49,515 bases of DNA, taken from positions 1 through 49,515 of the forward strand of contig JAJRQE010000222.1 of the NCBI GenBank assembly GCA_024280415.1, read 5' to 3'. This stretch comes from Spirochaetota bacterium. GTDB lineage: Bacteria; Spirochaetota; Spirochaetia; B11-G9. Numbering within the stretch: position 1 is the stretch's first letter; every line of letters starts with the position of its first letter. The notes below the pieces were generated by a model. It did no database searches. It had not been told where the DNA came from and worked only from the letters and a program-made list of their open reading frames with translations. Positions 33,181 to 42,302 of this stretch are shown here, one piece after another. The position numbers and the translations under genes are program-made.

Positions 33181-33186
33181 TATGTT
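33181..33186 (+). promoter_or_regulatory. -10 box placed for a leaderless ECF sigma transcript
   Basis: TATGTT ends 6 bases before the ATG at 33193. There is no Shine-Dalgarno in the 25 bases after cysS. The -35 region is not consensus, so alternative sigma use or read-through from cysS is possible. Confidence 0.35.
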
Positions 33187-33192
33187 GTTTGC

Positions 33193-33720
33193 ATGGATAT
33201 AGAGGGGAATGTTCCCTACACTTTTAGAGAAGTGTACGATGATGTTTTTCCTGTTCTCCTTAAAGTGGTCTTTCATATAGTGAGGGATATGGGAGCAGCA
33301 GAAGATTTATGTCAGGAGGCTTTTCTTCGGTATTATAACAAGCGTATTCCTCTTCCCAGTGTTTCTGAGAGCAGATACTGGTTAATTCGAGTTGCGAAGA
33401 ATCTTTCATTTAACTATCGCAAGAGAAAGGGTCGTGAATCAGTTGCTGTAGACAGGATAAAGCTCGAATCTAAGAGTGTTCAGTCTGACAGTCAGGAAGA
33501 TCTTATAAGAGAGGAAGATAAAATTGTGATAAGGGATGCTGTAGATTCCCTTCCTGTTAAATACAGGTCAGTTTTGGTTCTAAAAGAATATGGAGAATTA
33601 AATTACAAAGAAATTGCAAAAATATTACATATTTCTGAAAACAATGTTAAAATAAGAGTTCATAGAGCGAGGGTATTGTTGGAAAAGAAGCTGAGTATTG
33701 GAGATTTTCATGTGTTTTAA
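33193..33720 (+). CDS. ECF-type RNA polymerase sigma factor
   Basis: 175-residue sigma-70 family protein with only regions 2 and 4. Region 2 (about 12-78) has DMGAAEDLCQEAFLRYY and WLIRVAKNLSFNYRKRK. Region 4 (about 108-170) has DSLPVKYRSVLVLKEYGELNYKEIAKIL and NNVKIRVHRARVLLEKKL. The anti-sigma gene overlaps its 3' end by 11 bases. It is followed by envelope genes, so it probably drives an envelope-stress or surface response. No ribosome site; see the leaderless-start note. Confidence 0.92.
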   Translation: MDIEGNVPYTFREVYDDVFPVLLKVVFHIVRDMGAAEDLCQEAFLRYYNKRIPLPSVSESRYWLIRVAKNLSFNYRKRKGRESVAVDRIKLESKSVQSDSQEDLIREEDKIVIRDAVDSLPVKYRSVLVLKEYGELNYKEIAKILHISENNVKIRVHRARVLLEKKLSIGDFHVF

Positions 33721-34267
33721 TGAACAGATCCTTTCGGCCTTTGTCGATGGAGAATTGAGTGAAGAGCAGGGTGAAAGTATTGAATCTCATCTGTTAGGGT
33801 GCGGGGCTTGCAGATCCCGGGTGGAATTTTACGGAATTTTGACAGAAAAGGTAAAATTTTCCGGAGTTGATACTTCGACTTTTATTCAGGAAAGTATATG
33901 GACAAGGTTGGGGCATGCTACCTCTACCAGCAGCAGGCTGGGCTTCTGGCACAGAAGATTTTTTCTTGCTCCATCAGTTATGGTTAGTCTTTCGTTTATG
34001 TTTATTGCGGTTATTGGTATTGGTTTTTTTCTCCTTTTCCAGGACAATGGGAGCAATGCTTTTTATGTTTCCAATGCCGATGAACCTTTCCCGTCTGAAA
34101 ATTTTCCTGTTAATATTCCAGTTGACAGTATTGAGCAGATACTGGCCTATTTTGATATTTATGATGAACCAATGGAGGTAGTTATTCAGCTTCCTGATTC
34201 TTCCTCTTTTACAATACAGGGGGAGCCCCTGTTTCTCCTTAAAGCAAATTATACAGTCGGATACTGA
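33710..34267 (+). CDS. Zinc-finger anti-sigma factor, membrane anchored
   Basis: 185 residues from ATG 33710, which has GGAG 6 bases upstream; an earlier in-frame TTG (33698) overlaps that site and is rejected. The N-terminal zinc-binding anti-sigma motif is visible as FVDGELSEEQGESIESHL then GCGACRSR (HxxxCxxC). A single transmembrane segment lies at about 83-107 (VMVSLSFMFIAVIGIGFFLLF), followed by a periplasmic domain of about 75 residues. It should hold the adjacent sigma factor at the membrane until a signal arrives. Confidence 0.88.
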   Translation: MCFNEQILSAFVDGELSEEQGESIESHLLGCGACRSRVEFYGILTEKVKFSGVDTSTFIQESIWTRLGHATSTSSRLGFWHRRFFLAPSVMVSLSFMFIAVIGIGFFLLFQDNGSNAFYVSNADEPFPSENFPVNIPVDSIEQILAYFDIYDEPMEVVIQLPDSSSFTIQGEPLFLLKANYTVGY

Positions 34268-34268
34268 T

Positions 34269-34748
34269 TTGGGCAGGAGATTATTATTTCTACTCATTCT
34301 TCCATATATTCCTTCGTTTCTCTTTGGGATAGATATTAATGATGCCCTTCGGTATCTCGAAAAGAATGCTTTGAATATCGAAATTATTACAAGAGTTGTT
34401 GATGATAAGGGCTCAGTTGTCTGGAATACAGAGATGAGTCGTATAACCATAAGCGGTAAATCTGTAAAGGTGAAGCTTTCCGGAGTAAACATACTTGTTA
34501 TAACAGATATAACTCCTTATATTATGAACGACAGCACAATCCTCCTGGTGTCCCAGGGGGAAGTATGGGTTGGTTCTTCTGATTCTGATGAGATGGTTCA
34601 CTACAGTACTATTAAGAGTCTGCCTGTAAATCCCGGGGAAAGTGTTTTGTTCTTTCCTCTTGGAGTAGTTAAGACATCGGAAACAAAGATTTACAATATA
34701 GAACTGGAGATCCAGGTTCACCTTAAAAACGACAATCCGGGAAACTAA
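34269..34748 (+). CDS. Exported protein of unknown function downstream of anti-sigma factor
   Basis: 159 residues starting from a TTG one base after the anti-sigma stop; no ATG is available. An N-terminal signal peptide (about 1-20, RRLLFLLILPYIPSFLFG) precedes a beta-rich domain of about 135 residues with alternating hydrophobic strands (VKVKLSGVNILVITDI, ILLVSQGEVWVGS). I do not recognise the family. It lies between the anti-sigma and transglutaminase-like genes (7-bp gap to the latter), so a role in the same envelope process is likely. Confidence 0.65.
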   Translation: MGRRLLFLLILPYIPSFLFGIDINDALRYLEKNALNIEIITRVVDDKGSVVWNTEMSRITISGKSVKVKLSGVNILVITDITPYIMNDSTILLVSQGEVWVGSSDSDEMVHYSTIKSLPVNPGESVLFFPLGVVKTSETKIYNIELEIQVHLKNDNPGN

Positions 34749-34755
34749 TATAGCG

Positions 34756-36375
34756 ATGATAAAATTAAAACATTCTGCACTGCTGCCCGTAGGCATATTT
34801 ACAATACTTCTGGTTATCTATCTTATATCGTCTTTTTTAACAGGGAGCAGTCCGGTTATAGAAAAAATAGTTCCCTCTGTAGCATTTCCCGGAGAGGAGA
34901 TTCTCATCGAGGGAAGGAACTTTGGAAGCAGTACAGAAGATGGATTTGCTATAATTGCAGGAATAAGACCAACATTATCCAGTTATTCGGAATGGAGTGA
35001 TACCAGGATCAGGCTAAAGGTTCCTGATGGAGTTGGCTCCGGCAGGCTTTTTGTGAAGACCCGAAATAAACTTAGTAATGGTCTTCTTTTCACTAACAGA
35101 GAGCATATACCTGTGCTTGTTTCCGGACCCGCAGGACCCGGTCAGCCTTATATTGAAGATATATTTCCGAAAAAGGGATTTGTTGGTGAACGTGTTACAT
35201 TAAAAGGTTTGAATCTTGGCGGCGAAAGAGGAACAAGTCAGGTTTTGTTCTCTTTCTTCTCCTCTGACAATACTAAGAATGTGGCCTGTTCTGATCTTGA
35301 TTTTGATTATATAACCTGGGGGGATCATGAAATTTCAGTATATGTTCCCGACGGAGCAACTTCCGGGAGCGTGACCATAAGTACAGACAGGGGTTTGAGT
35401 AATTCAATCTATTTTGAAGTAACCCATCCCTACGGAACGAAGCAATTTAATCAGCAGCGAGGATACCAGCTGCAGTACGGAGTTACAGTTTCCAATGTCA
35501 TTTCTGAGCCCGGAAGTTCTATACAACTTTGGGTTCCTGTCATTCAGCCGGGTCTTGCACAGAGAGATGTGGAATCTGTTTATGAGCCGGAACCAATCTG
35601 GGAAAACTACAGAGGGTTAAACAGATACAATCTTGAGAAACTCCAGCCCTGGAATGAATACACCTTAACACAGACTTATTGGTTCGAACGATATGCAGTC
35701 GAAACTGATATAAGCACATCTACTATTTCCGGTGTATTTGATCAGAAAAGAAAACTTGTCAGCTACTATACCAGCGGTGATGATCTTATTCCTGTTAATA
35801 ACAGAATTATAAGAGATGTAGTTAAATCAATTGTAGGCAGAGAGAAAAATCCATACTACAAAGCTAAAAAATTATATGAATATCTTCTGCGTCGACTCGA
35901 ATATATATCTGACGGCGGTAGCGGCACTGCTATAGATGCTCTGGATGCCAGAAAAGGAGATGCTTACGATTATGCTGTACTTTTCACGGCTCTTGCCAGA
36001 CAGGCAGGTATTCCTGCAAGGCCTGTTGCAGGATTCCTTGTCTATGGCAATAAAGAAACAATAAATCACTGGTGGTCGGAATTCTACATAAATGGTATTG
36101 GCTGGATACCTGTGGATCCTGCTATGGGGGATGATATGAATCTTTCCGATCTGCCTGTCAGAGAGAGCAACAGTGACTATTATTTTGGAAATATAGGGAG
36201 TCAGCACATATCTTTCTCAAGAGGCATTATCAATATTGAAAAGATTACTCCTGATGGAACTGTGGAAGTAAAGGAAAGATTCTATTCATTTCAGACAATT
36301 CATGAGGAAGTATCCGAGGGGGTAGATAACTACAGAGCTGTCTGGAGTCCTGTAACGATTGTGAATTGGTGGTAG
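34756..36375 (+). CDS. IPT/TIG-domain transglutaminase-like protein lacking the catalytic Cys
   Basis: 539 residues: N-terminal membrane anchor (about 8-29), two IPT/TIG-type immunoglobulin-like domains (about 33-115 and 132-225, IEKIVPSVAFPGEEILIEG and IEDIFPKKGFVGERVTLKG), then a beta-sandwich and a transglutaminase-like domain (about 350-475). The domain has RKGDAYDYAVLFTALARQAG, NHWWSEFY and WIPVDPA: His438 and Asp454 are present, but the usual nucleophile Cys is Ala403. It is therefore predicted to be catalytically dead and may be a binding or structural protein. It lies outside the cytoplasm, in the sigma/anti-sigma cluster. Confidence 0.8.
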   Translation: MIKLKHSALLPVGIFTILLVIYLISSFLTGSSPVIEKIVPSVAFPGEEILIEGRNFGSSTEDGFAIIAGIRPTLSSYSEWSDTRIRLKVPDGVGSGRLFVKTRNKLSNGLLFTNREHIPVLVSGPAGPGQPYIEDIFPKKGFVGERVTLKGLNLGGERGTSQVLFSFFSSDNTKNVACSDLDFDYITWGDHEISVYVPDGATSGSVTISTDRGLSNSIYFEVTHPYGTKQFNQQRGYQLQYGVTVSNVISEPGSSIQLWVPVIQPGLAQRDVESVYEPEPIWENYRGLNRYNLEKLQPWNEYTLTQTYWFERYAVETDISTSTISGVFDQKRKLVSYYTSGDDLIPVNNRIIRDVVKSIVGREKNPYYKAKKLYEYLLRRLEYISDGGSGTAIDALDARKGDAYDYAVLFTALARQAGIPARPVAGFLVYGNKETINHWWSEFYINGIGWIPVDPAMGDDMNLSDLPVRESNSDYYFGNIGSQHISFSRGIINIEKITPDGTVEVKERFYSFQTIHEEVSEGVDNYRAVWSPVTIVNWW

Positions 36376-36401
36376 AATTAAATTTGATACTTTTGGCAGA
36401 G

Positions 36402-36429
36402 TTGAATAGATAATTTGAAATGGTATAAT
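36402..36429 (+). promoter_or_regulatory. Upstream promoter P1 of the cNMP-protein gene
   Basis: TTGAAT (36402-36407), 16 bases, perfect -10 TATAAT (36424-36429). It would give a leader of about 135 bases before the ATG at 36571. Confidence 0.55.
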
Positions 36430-36510
36430 TGCAAATATGATAGTAAAATAGTAGTGGTAATGGAAAAATGTACCGAAGATAATATAGGAGTTGTAAGTTA
36501 AGTTTTCTAA

Positions 36511-36540
36511 TTGACAAAAGAGCAAGATGGCTCCTATACT
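36511..36540 (+). promoter_or_regulatory. Proximal promoter P2 of the cNMP-protein gene
   Basis: Perfect -35 TTGACA (36511-36516), 18-base spacer containing the small inverted repeat GAGC-aagatg-GCTC, -10 TATACT (36535-36540). The predicted start is near 36547, 24 bases before the ATG. Confidence 0.7.
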
Positions 36541-36570
36541 TAGTCAAGAAATTAGTATTTCGGGTGGTTT

Positions 36571-37803
36571 ATGATAAATCCTTTGCAGCTTTCACTGGTT
36601 AATTTTCGAAAAGGTGCCTATATTATCGTTGAGGGTAAGCAGAAGGCTGATTTTTTCTATATTATACGTCAGGGGAATGTGCGTATAAGTAAAGAAGTTA
36701 AAGTTGTTGAAGAAGAGGGCGGTGATATTCTGAAACCCGGAGATTTTTTCGGTGTAGTATCCACTATGTCATCTCATAGTCATATCGAGACAGCCCAGGC
36801 TGTTACAGATGTTGTTCTTATTTCTGTACACAGAGATCAGTTCGGTCTCCTTATCGAGAAGAATACACCTGTTGCAATGAAAATAATTCAGCAGTTTAGC
36901 AAAAAAATGCGTTTTCTGGATGAAGCCCTTACCCGTATTGCCCTTAAAAGTACTGCTAATGATAATCCTGACCATCTTTTCAAGGTAGCAGAGTACTATG
37001 CAAGGCAGAGTCAGTATAATCATGCCTATTACGCTTACCACCAGTATATAAAGTATTGTCCGGATGGATCTAATATACAAACTGCCAGAGAAAGAATGGG
37101 GAAGATTAAACCATATTCAAAGGCAGTATTCCTGGATGGAAGCAGTGAGGAGTTTACCAGGAGTTATCCGAAAAATACTATGGTATTCTCAGAATGTCAG
37201 CCTGGACAGGAGCTCTACATTATACAGAAGGGTAGTGTTAAAATAACAAAGATCGTAAACGATAATGAGGTAATGCTTGCACTCCTGAAACCGGGAGATA
37301 TTTTTGGAGAGATGTCACTTCTTGAGGATAAACCCAGAAGTGCTTCTGCAATCGCCCATGAAGATGCAGTCCTCCTGGCTGTAAATAAAGCAAACTTCAA
37401 ACGAATGGTTTCTTCTCAGCCTCAGATAATTACCAGATTGACTCAGCTGCTGTCTGAGCGAATATGGTTCATCTATAAACAGCTGGCAAACACCGAGATA
37501 AGTAATCCTCTTGGACGACTTTATCATGCTTTGTGGATTCAGCTTGAAAAGTTAAGAGTTCCGATAACAAATGATCCCTTCTCTTTCGATTTTGGAACTA
37601 AAGAGTTAATCAATATGGTTGGCCTTTCCAAGGGAGAAGGTAATACTCCTATAAGGGAACTCCTTCAAAACACTAAATTTCGTCTTATCGATAATAAGAT
37701 TCGGGTATCTGATGTAGAAGAAGTTGAAAAGCAGGCAAGCTATTATATGAAAATGGAAAGAATTTCCAGGGCAAGAAGAGCTGCTTCCGCCAACCGACGA
37801 TAG
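36571..37803 (+). CDS. Protein with two cyclic-nucleotide-binding domains
   Basis: 410 residues: cNMP-binding domain 1 (about 5-115, GAYIIVEGKQKADFFYIIRQG, LKPGDFFG), a helical TPR-like linker (about 135-180, YYARQSQYNHAYYAYHQYIK), and domain 2 (about 200-310) with PGQELYIIQKGSVKI and the phosphate-cassette-like GEMSLLEDKPRSASA. A helical, wHTH-like C-terminus of about 90 residues ends in a basic tail (RARRAASANRR). Domain 2 looks able to bind cAMP or cGMP; domain 1 lacks the Arg cassette. It could be a CRP-like regulator or an adaptor. GGGTGG is the likely ribosome site. Confidence 0.85.
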   Translation: MINPLQLSLVNFRKGAYIIVEGKQKADFFYIIRQGNVRISKEVKVVEEEGGDILKPGDFFGVVSTMSSHSHIETAQAVTDVVLISVHRDQFGLLIEKNTPVAMKIIQQFSKKMRFLDEALTRIALKSTANDNPDHLFKVAEYYARQSQYNHAYYAYHQYIKYCPDGSNIQTARERMGKIKPYSKAVFLDGSSEEFTRSYPKNTMVFSECQPGQELYIIQKGSVKITKIVNDNEVMLALLKPGDIFGEMSLLEDKPRSASAIAHEDAVLLAVNKANFKRMVSSQPQIITRLTQLLSERIWFIYKQLANTEISNPLGRLYHALWIQLEKLRVPITNDPFSFDFGTKELINMVGLSKGEGNTPIRELLQNTKFRLIDNKIRVSDVEEVEKQASYYMKMERISRARRAASANRR

Positions 37804-37839
37804 AATCCATTTAGCAGCAGGCAGTTACATTCCTCAAGG

Positions 37840-37868
37840 TTGATAGAGTTTCTCTACTCTGATATTAT
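37840..37868 (+). promoter_or_regulatory. Promoter of valS
   Basis: -35 TTGATA (37840-37845), 17-base spacer, -10 TATTAT (37863-37868). The predicted start is near 37875, leaving a 47-base leader with AGGAG before the ATG. The leader is too short for a T-box. Confidence 0.65.
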
Positions 37869-37921
37869 GGCGCCCATAGTAAAATAAACTAAGTATGATT
37901 TTTACCTGACAGGAGTGGCGG

Positions 37922-40584
37922 ATGAATGCTGTTGAACTTGATAAAGTTTTTAATCCGGGAGATTTTGAAGACCGGATATATAAATACTGGATGGATAACG
38001 ATTTGTTTTCGCCTAAAGGGAGTGATGATCCGGAAAAAAATAATAATCCCTTTACAATAGTAATTCCTCCTCCTAATGTTACAGGTGTACTGCACATGGG
38101 GCATGGCTTAAATAATGTTCTTCAGGATATTTTAATCCGATACTATAGAATGACGGGTCGACCTACCCTGTGGCTTCCGGGAACAGATCATGCGGGAATA
38201 GCCACCCAGAATATTGTAGAAAAAAAGCTGAAGGCAAAGGGTATTGCCAGACTCGATCTCGGCCGGGAAAAATTTGTAGAGGAGACCTGGAGGGTAAAGG
38301 ATGAACATCATTCCATAATTACAAAGCAGCTTCAGAAAATGGGGGCTTCCTGTGACTGGAACAGAGAAAGATTTACCCTGGATGAGGGGCTTTCAAAAGC
38401 TGTAAGGGATGTGTTCGTAACCCTTTATGAAAGGAAATTAATTTATAAGGGTAAATATCTTGTTAACTGGTGTACTTCCTGCGGAACCGCCCTTTCAGAT
38501 GATGAAGTTGAGCATAGTGAAGAATCCGGAAGCCTTTATCATCTATCCTATCCTCTTGCTGACGGCAGCGGAATAATTGAAATTGCGACAACCAGACCGG
38601 AAACAATGTTTGGTGATACTGCAATTGCTGTTCATCCCGGGGATGGCAGGTATACAGATCTCATTGGAAAAGAAGTACTTCTTCCCCTTACTACAAGAAA
38701 ATTCAAAATAATTGCAGATAGTTATGTGGACAGAGATTTTGGTTCCGGTGCTTTGAAAATAACACCCGGACATGATCCGAATGATTGGGAAATTGGGAAC
38801 CGGCACAATCTGGAAAGAATTAATATCCTCAGCGAGGACGGAACACTCAACAGTAATGTACCCGAAAAATATCGGGGAATGAATTGCAGTGACGCAAGAA
38901 AACTAGTTGTTAAAGACCTGGAGCAAAATGGAGTATTAATTAACAGGCAGGATCATAATCATCAGGTTGGACACTGCTACAGGTGTCATACTGTAATTGA
39001 ACCATATATGTCGGAACAGTGGTTTGTCAGTATGTCTGGTATGGCCGAAAAAGCTCTGAAGACTCTGGATAATGACAGGATCAGGTTTTATCCAAAAAAA
39101 TGGGAAAATACATATAAACACTGGCTTACTGGAATAAGGGACTGGTGTATAAGCCGTCAATTGTGGTGGGGACATAGAATCCCTGTTTGGTACTGCTCTG
39201 ATTGTGATGAGATGATAGTTTCAAAAACTGATATTTCCGAATGTTCTAAATGCGGCGGTACAAACATAAAGCAGGATGAAGATGTTCTGGATACCTGGTT
39301 TTCGTCATGGCTCTGGCCTTTTTCAACCCTTGGCTGGCCGGATAAAACAGATGATTTTAATAAATTCTTTCCCACATCAACACTGGTAACCGGGTACGAT
39401 ATAATATTTTTCTGGGTTGCCAGAATGATCATGGCTAGTGAGGAATTTCTTGATACTGCTCCCTTCCGGGATATCTATATAACAGGACTGGTTCGTGACA
39501 GGAAGGGACGTAAAATGTCCAAATCTCTAGGAAACGGTCTTGATCCACTTGAGATTGTAGAGGAGTTTGGTGCTGATGCTATGAAATTTACTCTTGTTTT
39601 CCTTGCAGCCCAGGGACAGGACATACTCATAGACAAAGATGCATTTAAATTTGGTTCTAAATTTGCAAATAAAATATGGAATGCAACCAGATATATGCTG
39701 ATGAATCTAAAAGATCGGAATTTACTGGCAGATTCAGAATATGAGCTGGAAGATGCAGATAAATGGATCTATCACAAAATAAACAGTGCAGCAGGAATAG
39801 TAAAAAGTTCAATAGAAAGTTATCGCTTTAACGATGCGGCTCAGATTGTATATGAGTTTTTCTGGAACGATTTGTGCGACTGGTACCTGGAAGCTTCAAA
39901 GCTTAATCTTTACAGTGATGATGAGTATAAAAAGAACAGAGCTATAACAATTCTCATTAATCTTCTTGAAGAATCTCTAAGACTTCTTCATCCATTTCTC
40001 TCGTTCATTACAGAAGAAATATATCAAAAATTACCAAACAGCAGAGAAAATATCATTACAGCACCTTATCCGGAGAGAGTTGATTCAAGAAATTATCCTG
40101 AAGTTGCAGAAAAATTTGAACTACTTCAGGATTTAATAAGGGGTATCCGTACAATACGAAGTGAATTTACAATTACTCCTGAACGAAAAATACCAATAAC
40201 TGTTTCAATGGATGAAGATTTTATAGCAGCTGACCTTTTTGTCGAGTATTCTACTCTAATAAAATCTCTGACCAGAGCTTCGGATCTTACAATTAAAAAG
40301 GAAAACCTGATACTGCCGGGAGTATTCCTGTCCCGGGAAAAGGATTTGAAGCTTTTATCTATATCAGTGATATTATTGATATTCCTCTTGAGATTGCCAA
40401 GCTTAAAAAAGAGGAGAAAAAAAATAATAAGCTTCTTGAGACTACTAAAAATAAGCTTAAAAATAGTAAGTTTCTGGATAATGCTCCGGATGAAGTAGTA
40501 GAAAAAGAAAAAGAAAAGCTTAATGAGTTTAAGGAACGTAAGATGAAGATTTCAGGTTATCTTGAAGAGTTGCAAAAAGACTAA
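37922..40584 (+). CDS. valS: Valyl-tRNA synthetase, frameshifted near the 3' end
   Basis: Class I synthetase. HMGH (about 58-61, PPPNVTGVLHMGHGLNN), an editing domain with TTRPETMFGDTAIAVHP, SRQLWWGHRIPVWYC, and KMSKSLGN (about residue 530). The uninterrupted frame stops at 40498 with a nonsense-looking tail. A -1 shift at the A run 40338-40341 restores the normal end: GFEAFIYISDIIDIPLEIAK, the tRNA-binding coiled coil and NAPDEVVEKEKEKLNEF, ending at 40584 (about 887 residues). One missing A in the run would explain it. As this enzyme is essential, a sequencing error is likely; a real truncation would remove most of the C-terminal arm. AGGAG precedes the ATG. Confidence 0.93.
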
Positions 40585-40602
40585 AATTCTAAGAGTTTAC
40601 CC

Positions 40603-40630
40603 TTGCAATATATGGAATATATGATATAGT
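40603..40630 (+). promoter_or_regulatory. Promoter of glyA
   Basis: -35 TTGCAA (40603-40608), 16-base spacer, -10 TATAGT (40625-40630). The predicted start is near 40637, giving a structured leader of about 90 bases. Confidence 0.6.
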
Positions 40631-40638
40631 GTTTGTAA

Positions 40639-40704
40639 TTTAACTAAATAAATTGCGCTTATATTTGCGAAAAGCTATAAAAATTGTTCGAATTTTTAGT
40701 TAAA
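40639..40704 (+). other. Structured 5' leader of glyA
   Basis: TTTAACTAAA (40639-40648) pairs perfectly with TTTAGTTAAA (40695-40704), closing a multi-helix region. Within it, AAAAATT-gttcg-AATTTTT forms another perfect hairpin that overlaps the right arm of the outer stem, so the two would compete. It starts at the predicted +1 and ends 12 bases before AGGAG. No known glycine or folate riboswitch core was recognised. Confidence 0.4.
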
Positions 40705-40727
40705 ACTAAAATTATCAGGAGTTATTG

Positions 40728-42248
40728 ATGGAAAAGTCAGCAGTTTATGATTATATTTCAGGGAAGGATCCAAAGGATCTGAGTGCCGATTTTCTTGCCT
40801 ATCTTTCTGCTTTGGATCAGGTAAATAAAGTTTCTAAAAGCACTGCGTCTTCAATTGTTAAGGAACTTGAGAACCAGAGAACGAGTCTTAAACTTATTGC
40901 CAGTGAAAATTTCACATCCCTGCCTACTCAGTTTGCAGCAAGTAATTTGCTCACAGATAATTATGCCGAAGGTTTTCCATATCATCGGTTTTATGCAGGT
41001 TGTGATAATGTTGATGATATTGAGGCTACTGCTGTAGAACTTGCCAAAAAAATATTTGGTGCTGAACATGCTTTTGTACAACCCCATAGTGGTGCCGATG
41101 CGAATCTTATAGCATACTGGGGAATCCTTACAACAAAAATTGAAATCCCCATGCTTGAGGGTATAGGAGAAACAAATCCAGCACATTTAACAGATGCTCA
41201 GTGGGCAAAAGTAAGGGAAGCCCTCGGGAATCAGCGTTTACTGGGTCTGGATTACTACTCCGGAGGACATCTTACCCATGGATATAGGTTTAATTTATCT
41301 GCTAAGATGTTTGACGCATATACCTATAAAGTAAATAAAGAAACCGGTGTTCTTGATTATGATGAAATTGAAAAACTTGCCATGGAAATTAAGCCTCTGA
41401 TTCTTTTGACAGGATACAGTGCATATCCAAGGCTTATCAATTTTAAGAGAATGAAAGAAATTGCGGATAAAGTTGGAGCCGTTTTTATGGTCGATATGGC
41501 TCACTTCTCCGGTCTTGTTGCCGGGGGTGTTATGACTGGTGAGTATAATCCTATTCCCTATGCAGATGTTGCTACAACAACAACCCACAAAACTTTAAGG
41601 GGTCCAAGAGCTGGACTTGTTCTTTGTACAAACGAGTTTAAAGATTCCATGGACAAGGCCTGCCCTCTGGTAATGGGTGGCCCTCTTCCCCATATTCTTG
41701 CAGCTAAAGCAGTTGCATTGACCGAGGTTGATACTCCGGAATACAAAGAGTATGCACATAATATTGTTAAAAACTCACAGGCTCTTGCAGCTGCGCTGCA
41801 GGCAGAAGGCCTGAAAATAGCAACTGGTGGAACAGATAATCATCTAATGCTTGTTGATCTTGGCGATACAGGACTTAACGGACGTCAGGGTGAATCTGTT
41901 CTTAGACTGTGTAACATTACCTGTAACAGAAATGCTCTTCCCTTTGATGTAAATGGACCATGGTATACAAGTGGACTCCGTATAGGTACTCCTGCGGCAA
42001 CTACACTTGGAATGACAACAGATGATATGAAGGAAATTGCTTCTATTATTGCCTACATTATAAAGAATACTAAACCTTCAACTATAAAGAAGGGAAAAAA
42101 TGAAGGTAAGCTAAGTAAGGCTAAATTTGATATTTCTGAGGAAACTGTAGCTGCTGCTAAAGCAAGAGTAAAAGCTGTAGTTGAAAAATATCCTGTTTAT
42201 CCTGAACTGGATCTTGATTTTATGAAAAAGTATTACGTTGTTGATTAA
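40728..42248 (+). CDS. glyA: Serine hydroxymethyltransferase (long form)
   Basis: 506-residue PLP enzyme converting serine and tetrahydrofolate to glycine and methylene-THF. Visible motifs: LKLIASENFTS, GCDNVDDIEATAVELAKKIF, VQPHSGADANLIAYW, the HFSGLVAGG strand, TTTTHKTLRGPRAG with the PLP Lys, and the C-terminal GLRIGTPAATTLGM. It is some 80 residues longer than E. coli GlyA, owing to an N-terminal extension and an insertion after the HSGADAN motif, as in Treponema and Chlamydia enzymes. The start is ATG 40728 (AGGAG 6 bases upstream) rather than the TTG just before it. Confidence 0.95.
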   Translation: MEKSAVYDYISGKDPKDLSADFLAYLSALDQVNKVSKSTASSIVKELENQRTSLKLIASENFTSLPTQFAASNLLTDNYAEGFPYHRFYAGCDNVDDIEATAVELAKKIFGAEHAFVQPHSGADANLIAYWGILTTKIEIPMLEGIGETNPAHLTDAQWAKVREALGNQRLLGLDYYSGGHLTHGYRFNLSAKMFDAYTYKVNKETGVLDYDEIEKLAMEIKPLILLTGYSAYPRLINFKRMKEIADKVGAVFMVDMAHFSGLVAGGVMTGEYNPIPYADVATTTTHKTLRGPRAGLVLCTNEFKDSMDKACPLVMGGPLPHILAAKAVALTEVDTPEYKEYAHNIVKNSQALAAALQAEGLKIATGGTDNHLMLVDLGDTGLNGRQGESVLRLCNITCNRNALPFDVNGPWYTSGLRIGTPAATTLGMTTDDMKEIASIIAYIIKNTKPSTIKKGKNEGKLSKAKFDISEETVAAAKARVKAVVEKYPVYPELDLDFMKKYYVVD

Positions 42249-42268
42249 AACTATTAAATGTTAGTTAT

Positions 42269-42302
42269 AAACCGGTGTAATTAAACTGCACCGGTTTTTT
42301 TT
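42269..42302 (+). terminator. Rho-independent terminator of glyA
   Basis: AAACCGGTG (42269-42277) and CACCGGTTT (42289-42297) form a 9-bp perfect stem with an 11-base loop, running into a T tract up to 42302. The right arm overlaps the last codons of the opposing U32 gene. Confidence 0.9.

Noticed and set aside
27541-36486. Shared 12-mer TACCGAAGATAA before the island membrane protein and before the cNMP gene
   Set aside because: Matches at 27541 and 36472 are too short in AT-rich DNA, and their positions relative to starts differ.
36460-36501. 13-codon leader-peptide gene before the cNMP protein
   Set aside because: There is no ribosome site or composition signal. It is mentioned only as a possibility under the promoter finding.
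40331-40350. Programmed -1 frameshifting in valS
   Set aside because: The zero-frame codons CGG GAA AAG do not form an X-XXY-YYZ slippery heptamer and no following hairpin is evident. A lost A in the homopolymer is simpler.
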